Part shown: one piece after another, positions 8,389 through 15,130 of the stretch
Position numbering within the stretch: position 1 is the stretch's first letter
Layout of the letters: each line of letters opens with the position of its first letter
Virus record (IMG/VR): IMGVR_UViG_3300021137_000006
Coordinates: 17,868 to 81,867 of that record
DNA length: 64,000 nt
Strand: one strand, 5' to 3'
Origin: a virus
Notes under the pieces: model-generated
Seen by the model: the letters and a program-made list of their open reading frames with translations, nothing else
Database searches by the model: none
Told to the model about the DNA's origin: nothing
Made by a program: the position numbers and the translations under genes

Positions 8389-9711
8389 ATGAACTTATTT
8401 GAAAATTGGAGCGAAACGAAAGAAGTTTTGCTAACTGGCCTACAGGGCGAAAAGCGTAAAGTTGTTGACACTCTTCTTGAGAATCAAAAAACTTACAACC
8501 TAAACGAATCCGCAGCTTCTGGCTCAATCGCTGCACAAGATATCGCTGGCTTCCGTAACATCTTGATCCCTATGATCCGTCGTATTATTCCTGGTACGAT
8601 TGCAACTGAACTAGTTGGTGTACAGCCAATGAAGGCTCCAGTCGGTATCGTTTACTCGATGCGTTACAAGTACAACGAAACTCTAGCTGCTCCTGGTACA
8701 GTGACAGCCGGTGAAGAAATGTTCGGCAATGCTGAACCAGTTCGTCGTTACTACTCCGGTGCTACTGATACTGCTCCTGCTGCTGGTGCATCTGGTATTG
8801 ATAGCGGCACAGGTCAACCAAACATCACAGGCATTCCATCTGGTCAAGGTTGGGGCGCAAATGCTGGTCACTCGGCACTAGACGGTTGTACCGTTGGTGG
8901 TTCTGGTGGTCAACTAGAAGGTTCTGGCGGCCGTAAGGTTTCTTTGGAACTAGTGTCACAAGCTGTTGAATCAAAGAGCCGTAAGCTACAAACTGGTTGG
9001 ACCATCGAAGCGATGCAAGACTTGAATAGCCAACATGGTATGAACATCGAAACCGAAATGACGACAGGTATGTCTGCTGAAATCGTTCAAGAAATTGACA
9101 ACGAAATCATCAGCGACTTGCTAGCTCTAGCTGGTACAGTTTCTAACTGGGATGGTTCGCTACCTGGTGCCCCTGGTTACTATCGTCCAACATTCGGCGG
9201 TGATCGTTTTGCTCAACTAGGCATTATCATCAACTACGTCGCGAATGAAATCGGACGCAAGACTCGTCGCGGTACTGCTAACTTCATCGTAGTTTCCCCA
9301 ATGATCGTTTCTATTCTTCAGTCTGCTGCTAAGTCCGTCTTCGCCCCAGCTATCGAAGGTTCGTTCAAGGGTCCTAACAATACGATGTTGGTTGGTACTC
9401 TAAACGGTTCAATCAAAGTGTACTCATACTTGTGGAATCAAACCCAATCGACTGACATCGGTGGTACTGGTAACGACCAGATCCTAATCGGTTACAAGGG
9501 TGGTAACGGCGAGCAAGACGCTGGTTACTTCTACTGCCCATACGTTCCATTGATGAGCACTGGTGTTATTATGAACCCAGTGACAATGCAACCAGTGATG
9601 TCCCTAATGACACGTTATGCTAAGGCTCAGTTCACTAGCTCAGCAACGTCTCTTGGGAATTCTGCAGATTATTATGGAAAAATCACTGCAACAGGTGTTT
9701 CCTTCGCGTAA
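8389..9711 (+). CDS. Major capsid protein (T4 gp23-like)
   Basis: 440 residues, HK97-fold family of T4-type capsids. The opening NWSETKEVLLTGLQGEKRK and the segment IAGFRNILIPMIRRIIP-x-x-I-A are characteristic of gp23 relatives, as is the late YFCPYVPLM-like motif (YFYCPYVPLMSTGV) and the tail VMSLMTRYAKA. T4 gp23 loses its N-terminus to the prohead protease; here a NLNE-SAASG junction near residue 46 gives the same (I/L)-x-E cut site. Shorter than T4 gp23 (521 residues), close to the lengths in other T4-like groups. A strong ribosome site (AAAAGGAAATTG) and a strong terminator (9738-9764) fit very high expression. Confidence 0.92.
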   Translation: MNLFENWSETKEVLLTGLQGEKRKVVDTLLENQKTYNLNESAASGSIAAQDIAGFRNILIPMIRRIIPGTIATELVGVQPMKAPVGIVYSMRYKYNETLAAPGTVTAGEEMFGNAEPVRRYYSGATDTAPAAGASGIDSGTGQPNITGIPSGQGWGANAGHSALDGCTVGGSGGQLEGSGGRKVSLELVSQAVESKSRKLQTGWTIEAMQDLNSQHGMNIETEMTTGMSAEIVQEIDNEIISDLLALAGTVSNWDGSLPGAPGYYRPTFGGDRFAQLGIIINYVANEIGRKTRRGTANFIVVSPMIVSILQSAAKSVFAPAIEGSFKGPNNTMLVGTLNGSIKVYSYLWNQTQSTDIGGTGNDQILIGYKGGNGEQDAGYFYCPYVPLMSTGVIMNPVTMQPVMSLMTRYAKAQFTSSATSLGNSADYYGKITATGVSFA

Positions 9712-9737
9712 TCTAACAGAGTTTTCAAACTCACCAA

Positions 9738-9764
9738 AAAGGCCTCGAATCGAGGCCTTTTTTG
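9738..9764 (+). terminator. Terminator after the capsid gene
   Basis: Ten-base-pair stem AAAGGCCTCG/CGAGGCCTTT with an AAT loop, followed by T residues. Confidence 0.9.
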
Positions 9765-9889
9765 TTACCTGTTATATATGTCTCCTCACTAAGACCTGAC
9801 GATTCGTATAGTCGAACGTTGATCACTATATCCCGTTTCTGTTAAGATTTATTTTTGAGTCAACCTGTCGTTTCGGACATCGATCCTCA

Positions 9890-9896
9890 CTAAATA
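9890..9896 (+). promoter_or_regulatory. Possible late-type motif before the RNR gene
   Basis: CTAAATA 57 nt before the ATG at 9954. A small hairpin (TTGGA/TCCAA, about 9908-9922) lies between. An enzyme of nucleotide supply is not expected to be late, so this may be chance. Confidence 0.3.
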
Positions 9897-9953
9897 ACTT
9901 CCTCGATTGGAATTTCTCCAATCTTCACGAACACAATCACAAAGGAAAATCAA

Positions 9954-12167
9954 ATGGCAATAGGCAAACAAATGCTGTCGGAATCTAAGTTCTACATGGG
10001 TTACAGTAGATGGATCGACGGCGAAAGTCGCTATGAAACGTGGGAAGAGTCCGTTAGTCGAGTGATGAATATGCACCGGGAAAAGTATGCTGACAAGATG
10101 ACAGCAGAGTTGGAAACTCTAATCACTTATGCAGAACAAGCGTACAAAGACAAGCTGGTACTTGGCGCCCAACGCGCTCTTCAATTCGGCGGGGACCAAT
10201 TATTTAAGCACGAAGCGCGGATGTACAACTGCTCAGTCTCTCATGCTGATCGGCCTTCATTCTTCAACGAAACGATGTACCTACTGCTATGTGGCTGCGG
10301 AGTTGGATTTTCCGTTCAACGTCACCACATTGCTAAGCTCCCATCGGTTGCACGTCGGTCACAAAAGAAGGTAAAGATTTTCCAAGTCCCGGATTCAATT
10401 GAAGGTTGGGCTGATTCATTTGCAGTATTACTAAGTAGCTATTTCACAGAAGGTGCGACTCATCCAGAATATCGCGGCTGTCAAGTGCATTTCGACTTTA
10501 CAAAAGTTCGTCCAAAGGGTGCTTTGATCTCTGGCGGATTCAAAGCCCCAGGACCTGATGGGCTGCGTGCTGCACTCGTTAAATGCGAAGAGATGATCGA
10601 AAACCTACTGAGAGATGCACCAGTGACCAGCATCACTAGTATCGTTGCATATGACTTTATCATGCACATGAGTGATGCAGTACTATCTGGTGGTGTCCGT
10701 CGCTCTGCTACAATTTGCGTGTTCGACAAAGACGATAACACAATGTTGAAAGCAAAGACTGGTAATTGGTTCGTGGATAATCCACAGCGTGGTCGCAGTA
10801 ACAATTCTGCACTGCTAATTCGTGACGATCTAACGCGTGACGAGTGGGCCAACATTATGAAGTCTGTTAAAGACTTTGGTGAGCCTGGGTTCATTTTTGC
10901 AGACGACAAAGAGTTTATGTTTAACCCTTGTGTTGAAATTGGCATGTTGCCTGTTACTGAATCTGGTACCTCCGGCTTCCAATTCTGCAACTTAACTGAA
11001 ATCAACGGCGGTCAGTGTACTACGAAAGAAATGCTCATTCGTGCATGCAAGGCAGGCGCCATTCTTGGGACACTCCAGGCTGGATACACGAATTTCAAGT
11101 ATGTTTCGGCAGCTACTCGCGAAATCACTGCGCGCGAAGCTCTAATTGGGGTCTCTATCACTGGTTGGATGAATAATCCTGATATCCTATTTGACAAGCA
11201 GAATATGGTGGACGGCGCTACTCTTGTAAAAACAATCAACAAGCAAGTAGCTACACTAATCGGCATCAATCAAGCTGCTCGCACAACTTGTGTTAAACCG
11301 TCTGGCAATGCAAGTGTTGTACTTGGGACTGCGTCTGGTATTCATGGTGAACACGCACCAAAGTACTTCCGGCATGTGCAGATGAATGCTGACGACGAAG
11401 TTGCGCAGATCATCAGCAAGATCAATCCGAAGATGGTAGAAACCTCGGTTTGGTCGGCTAACGGTACAGATGTCGTGGTAGCGTTCCCGGTTATCACAAA
11501 AGTCGGGTCTAACTACAAACAAGATCTGATGGGTGTTGCACAATTGGAGTTTGTCAAACTCGCACAACAGTTCTGGGTAGAAGCTGGCACAAATGTCGAA
11601 TTGTGTCGCCATCCGAAGCTGCGCCACAATGTTAGCAACACGATCTCCGTTGACAACTGGGACGAAGTCGAGCAGTATATTTTTGACAATCGTGCGCACT
11701 TCGCTGGGATTTCACTATTGAGCTCGTTTGGCGATCGTGCGTACGTACAAGCTCCGTTTGCAGAAGTGATTGATGCTAAAGCAATTCTCGAACTGTATGG
11801 TGAGGGTTCACTGTTCGCATCTGGCCTAATTGTCGAAGCCTTACACGCGTTCAACGAAAACTTGTGGATCGCTTGTGATACAGTGATGGGATATGGTTTG
11901 AAATTAGATGAAGAAAACTCATCGGATATTCTCAAGCGAGATTGGGTACGTCGAGCGAACAAATTTGCAAAGAATTACTTCAAGGGGGATTTGCAACAAA
12001 TGACGTTCTGTTTGAAGGATTGTTACAATCTACACAAATGGAATAACATTGTGCATACGATCAAATCTATTGACTTTGCAAGTGATTTATCGCAGAAAAG
12101 CTTTGTTGAAGTCGACTCCCTAGCAGGTGCGGCCTGCTCAGGAGGGGTTTGCGAGCTTACCTTCTAA
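9954..12167 (+). CDS. nrdJ: Class II (adenosylcobalamin-dependent) ribonucleotide reductase, monomeric
   Basis: 737 residues, close to the 739 of the Lactobacillus leichmannii enzyme. It would reduce ribonucleoside triphosphates to deoxy forms using coenzyme B12, without oxygen. Visible cysteines fit the mechanism: C93 (MYNCSVSHAD) and C345 (FQFCNLTE) as the active-site pair, C326 in NPCVEIG as the thiyl-radical residue, and C728/C733 in the C-terminal CSGGVCELTF as the tail that reloads reducing power. LLLCGCGVGFSVQRHH is typical of the family's N-terminal barrel. It stands alone between two terminators. T4 itself uses class I and III enzymes, so this implies a host that makes or imports B12. 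Confidence 0.9.
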   Translation: MAIGKQMLSESKFYMGYSRWIDGESRYETWEESVSRVMNMHREKYADKMTAELETLITYAEQAYKDKLVLGAQRALQFGGDQLFKHEARMYNCSVSHADRPSFFNETMYLLLCGCGVGFSVQRHHIAKLPSVARRSQKKVKIFQVPDSIEGWADSFAVLLSSYFTEGATHPEYRGCQVHFDFTKVRPKGALISGGFKAPGPDGLRAALVKCEEMIENLLRDAPVTSITSIVAYDFIMHMSDAVLSGGVRRSATICVFDKDDNTMLKAKTGNWFVDNPQRGRSNNSALLIRDDLTRDEWANIMKSVKDFGEPGFIFADDKEFMFNPCVEIGMLPVTESGTSGFQFCNLTEINGGQCTTKEMLIRACKAGAILGTLQAGYTNFKYVSAATREITAREALIGVSITGWMNNPDILFDKQNMVDGATLVKTINKQVATLIGINQAARTTCVKPSGNASVVLGTASGIHGEHAPKYFRHVQMNADDEVAQIISKINPKMVETSVWSANGTDVVVAFPVITKVGSNYKQDLMGVAQLEFVKLAQQFWVEAGTNVELCRHPKLRHNVSNTISVDNWDEVEQYIFDNRAHFAGISLLSSFGDRAYVQAPFAEVIDAKAILELYGEGSLFASGLIVEALHAFNENLWIACDTVMGYGLKLDEENSSDILKRDWVRRANKFAKNYFKGDLQQMTFCLKDCYNLHKWNNIVHTIKSIDFASDLSQKSFVEVDSLAGAACSGGVCELTF

Positions 12168-12184
12168 TGTAACTCAACTAACCA

Positions 12185-12220
12185 CCCAACTGGCAAACTC
12201 TCAGCCAGTTGGGTCCTTTT
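12185..12220 (+). terminator. Terminator after the RNR gene
   Basis: Perfect 10-bp stem CCCAACTGGC/GCCAGTTGGG (12185-12194 with 12204-12213) followed by TCCTTTTTC. Confidence 0.9.
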
Positions 12221-12258
12221 TCTTTGTCGCTACATACTTAACCAACCTCAATATTACT

Positions 12259-12546
12259 ATGCAAATCAAACCTCTCCACGATTTTATCACCATTGAATTA
12301 GACATTCCTGCAACCGTTTCCGAAGGTGGTATTGTACTAATTCAACGCACTCCAGAAAAGGGTACCGAGACTGGTACCGTCGTTGATGTCGGCCCAGGTC
12401 TTTACGTTGATGGACGATTAGATGAGATGGTTGTTAAAGCAGGTGACAAAGTGCTGTTCAATAAAGGGACTGGCGCCCTGGTCGAACTCGACAGCAAAAA
12501 AGTGTTGTTTTTGAAGCAACGCGATATTATGGGAATTCTGCGTTAA
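12259..12546 (+). CDS. groES: GroES-like co-chaperonin (T4 gp31 role)
   Basis: 95 residues from the ATG at 12259; an in-frame start further upstream would run through the terminator and is rejected. The sequence follows bacterial GroES: MQIKPLHDFITIE at the start, a mobile-loop region (SEGGIVLIQRTPEKGTETG), then GTVVDVGPGLYVDG, KAGDKVLFNKGTG and a final strand KVLFLKQRDIMGIL. It would cap host GroEL to fold phage proteins, above all the capsid protein, as T4 gp31 does. The stop overlaps by four bases the stop of the convergent gene at 12543. Confidence 0.92.
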   Translation: MQIKPLHDFITIELDIPATVSEGGIVLIQRTPEKGTETGTVVDVGPGLYVDGRLDEMVVKAGDKVLFNKGTGALVELDSKKVLFLKQRDIMGILR

Positions 12547-12779
12547 TCTGTCAGCTTTTCCCAAGCTTCATCATCTACTAAATGCATTTGGCCATCGTCT
12601 TCGATGGCCACCCATTGCCCGTCGGGGCATGATGCGTATCGTAGCTTTACTTTGATTGGCATGATGCATCCGCACGCTTTGCACATCTTTACTGAATTGA
12701 ATAGTGGACACTGTTTACAGATGTTGTACCGTTCTTGTGCAATTTGCACAGTGGTGAACATACTACTGATTAGCGACAT
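12543..12779 (-). CDS. Small zinc-binding protein
   Basis: 78 residues. Four cysteines in two pairs plus one (ICKQCPLFNSVKMCKACGCIMPIK then SCPDGQW) form a probable zinc ribbon; the ending is acidic. Small proteins with this E-R-x-x-I-C-x-x-C-P pattern recur near head genes of T4-like phages but I know no function. It is the last gene of a minus-strand block that runs from 15003 to 12543, separated from its neighbour by one base. Confidence 0.65.
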   Translation of the reverse strand: MSLISSMFTTVQIAQERYNICKQCPLFNSVKMCKACGCIMPIKVKLRYASCPDGQWVAIEDDGQMHLVDDEAWEKLTD

Positions 12780-12780
12780 G

Positions 12781-13062
12781 TTAGGCTAATGACTTTACAA
12801 TAGTGATTGGCATTTTACGTAAGTGCAACATACCGTTGATTAGTGAAAACTCAATCCCAGGCAAACCTACTTGCATGATACTCAACTCTTCGTCGCTAAG
12901 GGTAACCCCAATCGGCGTCACTCGGTAGTTCGTGTAGAATCGATCAAGTGCTTGGGTAAGCGACTTCGCTGGATTAGCTGCATCAATTGGATATCCTACT
13001 GATTGTAGTGTAGTTTTTCCACTGCCGCAACAACTAGACTTATTGACAAATGTAAATTTCAT
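12781..13062 (-). CDS. Unrecognised small protein
   Basis: 93 residues. The start KFTFVNKSSCCGSGKTT resembles a P-loop-like glycine turn but the rest is too short for an ATPase. A late motif on the minus strand (13082-13088) lies 20 nt upstream of the ATG. Co-oriented with the zinc protein at 12543 and probably co-transcribed. Confidence 0.55.
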   Translation of the reverse strand: MKFTFVNKSSCCGSGKTTLQSVGYPIDAANPAKSLTQALDRFYTNYRVTPIGVTLSDEELSIMQVGLPGIEFSLINGMLHLRKMPITIVKSLA

Positions 13063-13081
13063 AATTACTCTACTAAATGTA

Positions 13082-13088
13082 TATTTAG
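13082..13088 (-). promoter_or_regulatory. Late promoter of gene at 13062
   Basis: CTAAATA on the minus strand, about 20 nt before the ATG at 13062. Confidence 0.5.
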
Positions 13089-13089
13089 C

Positions 13090-13106
13090 GGGGGCGAAAT
13101 GCCCCC
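13090..13106 (-). terminator. GC-rich hairpin after phoH
   Basis: GGGGGC/GCCCCC stem with a five-base loop, just beyond the PhoH stop on the minus strand. No T tract follows, so termination would be weak. Confidence 0.45.
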
Positions 13107-13116
13107 TACTGACACT

Positions 13117-13947
13117 TTAGTACCCGAAACTTTCACAAGCCATAATCCAAGATTTGACTAAACTGCTTCGTACGATATCATCAACTGTAAACTCAACACA
13201 GGTGAAGTCCCGCATTGTTTTTGCAATCTTGATGAATTCTTGCAATCCTGAAATGTCGTGCTTCGATTTTATCAAATCGTTCTGTTTCATATCCCCCGAA
13301 AAGATGATTTTGGAACGGTAGCCAGTACGACTCATTACAGTATTCAACTCATGGAAACTCATTGATTGGCATTCGTCGACGATAATGATCGCATCATCAA
13401 TGGAAATGCCACGAATAGCTGTTGTTGTAATGAAACGAGCATACCCTTGTTCTTTCAGGCGATCCCACGCGTCTGGTCTGTCGAACAACGTAGCACATAT
13501 TTCCTTGTATGGCTGTTCGTAAATTTCTTGTTTTTCCTCGATGCTACCTGGCAAGAACCCTTGATCACGAGTCTGCACAGCAGAGCGAACTACGACAATA
13601 TTTTTGAATGGGTTAGAACGATCGAGTACTTCACCTAGTGCCTGATATAGTGCAATAAACGTCTTGCCAGTACCAGGTGATCCAAACAATCCCATAAAGT
13701 AGTCGCCACCCTTGTATGCCTTGAAAAACGCTGCTTGATTTGCAGTGAGCGGATCGAAACTCTTTAAATGATCTAATTTGAGTTTGAGAGCATTACTTAC
13801 AACTGGCTGATGCCGATTCTTGCGCTCATCGTTCTCTACATGCTCTACTCGCTTTTGCAATCCAGACGGTTGAGGTTCGTGGTATTCAACTTGACCTGTT
13901 TCGTGTAAGAGCGCTGAGTGTTTTTGTCTTTTGGTATTTGATGCCAT
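13117..13947 (-). CDS. phoH: PhoH-like ATPase
   Basis: 276 residues. Walker A GSPGTGKT at 89-96, Walker B IIIVDECQSM at 187-196 and a sensor segment KIIFSGDMKQND near 215 are diagnostic of the PhoH family; NIVVVRSAVQTRDQGFLPG is its second signature. These are cytoplasmic P-loop ATPases related to helicase cores; the role in phages is unknown though the gene is common in large phages. It is in a stress-type block with Hsp20. About 50 extra N-terminal residues are polar and probably disordered. Confidence 0.9.
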   Translation of the reverse strand: MASNTKRQKHSALLHETGQVEYHEPQPSGLQKRVEHVENDERKNRHQPVVSNALKLKLDHLKSFDPLTANQAAFFKAYKGGDYFMGLFGSPGTGKTFIALYQALGEVLDRSNPFKNIVVVRSAVQTRDQGFLPGSIEEKQEIYEQPYKEICATLFDRPDAWDRLKEQGYARFITTTAIRGISIDDAIIIVDECQSMSFHELNTVMSRTGYRSKIIFSGDMKQNDLIKSKHDISGLQEFIKIAKTMRDFTCVEFTVDDIVRSSLVKSWIMACESFGY

Positions 13948-14001
13948 TTACATCTTTCTTTGTTATCTTCAAACAATCATTCCGGATGCGTGACTGTTGC
14001 T

Positions 14002-14469
14002 TTAGACTGGAGGCTTACTGAGGTTGGATTGGGGTTGTGGCAATGAAGGTGGGGCGGGCTCCTGCTTTTGTTGGGGTTGAGCTTGTTGAGGCTTCTTACC
14101 TGGTTGGGCGTCTTTATCAATATCTATGGCAAGTTGCTTGACGGCTTTAGCGAGGTCCGTCTTAGTGGTAACAGTGCGAGTTTCCCAATGCACTAGATTT
14201 TGCTCAGTTTTTGCAAGCATGGTTGGAGCACGAGTGCCAATTTGCGCTACCTTGTCGGCTGTTTCTTTCGATGTTAAGTTAGACTTGATACCGTCGAATT
14301 CCCCCTGCTTTAGCTTGAGAACTTCGTGATATTTTGGGTTACTCAGTACCTGAAGCCCAGTGATAATCGCAGCAACGCGCTTACGTTGCTTCTCTTTGAG
14401 CTCGGTGATCTTACCAGATGTCATTGCACCAAGTACTCTCGATAAATATTGTCCTGCGTTGCTTGCCAT
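14002..14469 (-). CDS. Unrecognised basic protein with P/Q-rich tail
   Basis: 155 residues from the ATG at 14469; the longer frame starts upstream of a perfect late motif at 14490-14497 and is not used. Helical lysine-rich N-terminal two thirds, then a Q/P-rich low-complexity tail (QPQQKQEPAPPSLPQPQSN). The start MASNAGQYLSRVLGAM could be a short amphipathic helix. Late expression suggests a virion or assembly role. Confidence 0.55.
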   Translation of the reverse strand: MASNAGQYLSRVLGAMTSGKITELKEKQRKRVAAIITGLQVLSNPKYHEVLKLKQGEFDGIKSNLTSKETADKVAQIGTRAPTMLAKTEQNLVHWETRTVTTKTDLAKAVKQLAIDIDKDAQPGKKPQQAQPQQKQEPAPPSLPQPQSNLSKPPV

Positions 14470-14489
14470 TGGTGCTATTCCGTTTGTAG

Positions 14490-14497
14490 TATTTATA
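14490..14497 (-). promoter_or_regulatory. Perfect T4-type late promoter
   Basis: TATAAATA on the minus strand, 20 nt before the ATG at 14469. Confidence 0.75.
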
Positions 14498-14500
14498 AAC

Positions 14501-14526
14501 AAAAAAGGAGGAGCATTGCGCTCCTC
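14501..14526 (-). terminator. Terminator after hsp20
   Basis: Stem GAGGAGC/GCTCCTC (14508-14514 with 14520-14526) with a T run on the minus strand (A at 14501-14506). It lies between the Hsp20 gene and the late promoter at 14490. Confidence 0.85.
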
Positions 14527-14532
14527 GGTTGA

Positions 14533-15003
14533 TTACGTTGTTAACAACTTATCGTGTAGTGATTTTGATGTATTTTTACCACCGATCGGTACCGCCTTTG
14601 ACTTTTTAGCCTCTGGTACGATGCGACTTACACCAATTGTCAACATTCCATTTTCGAATGCAGCACCTACGACCTCCATATCCACTCCAAGTTGCCAGCG
14701 CCGCTCGAAAGCGCGTTGACTAATCCCACGGTGGACGTATTGCAGATCCTTATCTTCCGGTTGATCGAGTTGTTTTGCAGTCTTGACGATCAGCTGCATC
14801 TCTTCTGTGACGATTTCTATATCGTCTGATGAGTAGCCCGCAAGTGCAATTTGAATCACCCAGTTATCGTCCTTACGGATGATGTTGACTGGTGGATAGT
14901 TACCGACAAAACGTCTCACTTCAGTTGAGCGAGCGTGTTCGATTTGATTTACGATACGTTGGAAGTCGAGCATGAATAGCCCAGCGATGTCATTAGTAGT
15001 CAT
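14533..15003 (-). CDS. Small heat-shock protein (Hsp20/IbpA-like)
   Basis: 156 residues containing an alpha-crystallin domain at about 38-135: PPVNIIRKDDNWVIQIALAGY then EEMQLIVKTAK, the R-A-F-E-R-R-W-x-L segment and a GMLTIGVSR strand, with an I-x-V-type C-terminal tail. It acts as an ATP-independent holdase for unfolded protein. The same gene is known from many T4-like phages of aquatic bacteria. A clear ribosome site CAGGAGAAC precedes the ATG. With GroES and PhoH it forms a protein-folding/stress group. Confidence 0.92.
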   Translation of the reverse strand: MTTNDIAGLFMLDFQRIVNQIEHARSTEVRRFVGNYPPVNIIRKDDNWVIQIALAGYSSDDIEIVTEEMQLIVKTAKQLDQPEDKDLQYVHRGISQRAFERRWQLGVDMEVVGAAFENGMLTIGVSRIVPEAKKSKAVPIGGKNTSKSLHDKLLTT

Positions 15004-15099
15004 TATGTTCTCCTGTTAAGCAAGTATGACTTGTATGGACCCAAATAGGCATCCATAATCGTATATATTAGAGATCGTCGAGGGTGGCGCAATTTTTCA

Positions 15100-15106
15100 C
15101 TAAATA
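15100..15106 (+). promoter_or_regulatory. Late promoter of neck gene
   Basis: CTAAATA, 24 nt before the ATG at 15131, in the divergent region between hsp20 and the neck genes. Confidence 0.55.
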
Positions 15107-15130
15107 GTTGACAATTGCACCGTACTACTG

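Noticed and set aside
12127-12258. Extended N-terminus for GroES
   Set aside because: The extension runs through the RNR gene end and a strong terminator; GroES homology begins at 12259.
13366-13638. Plus-strand frame opposite phoH
   Set aside because: Shadow of a well-supported PhoH gene, no start signals.
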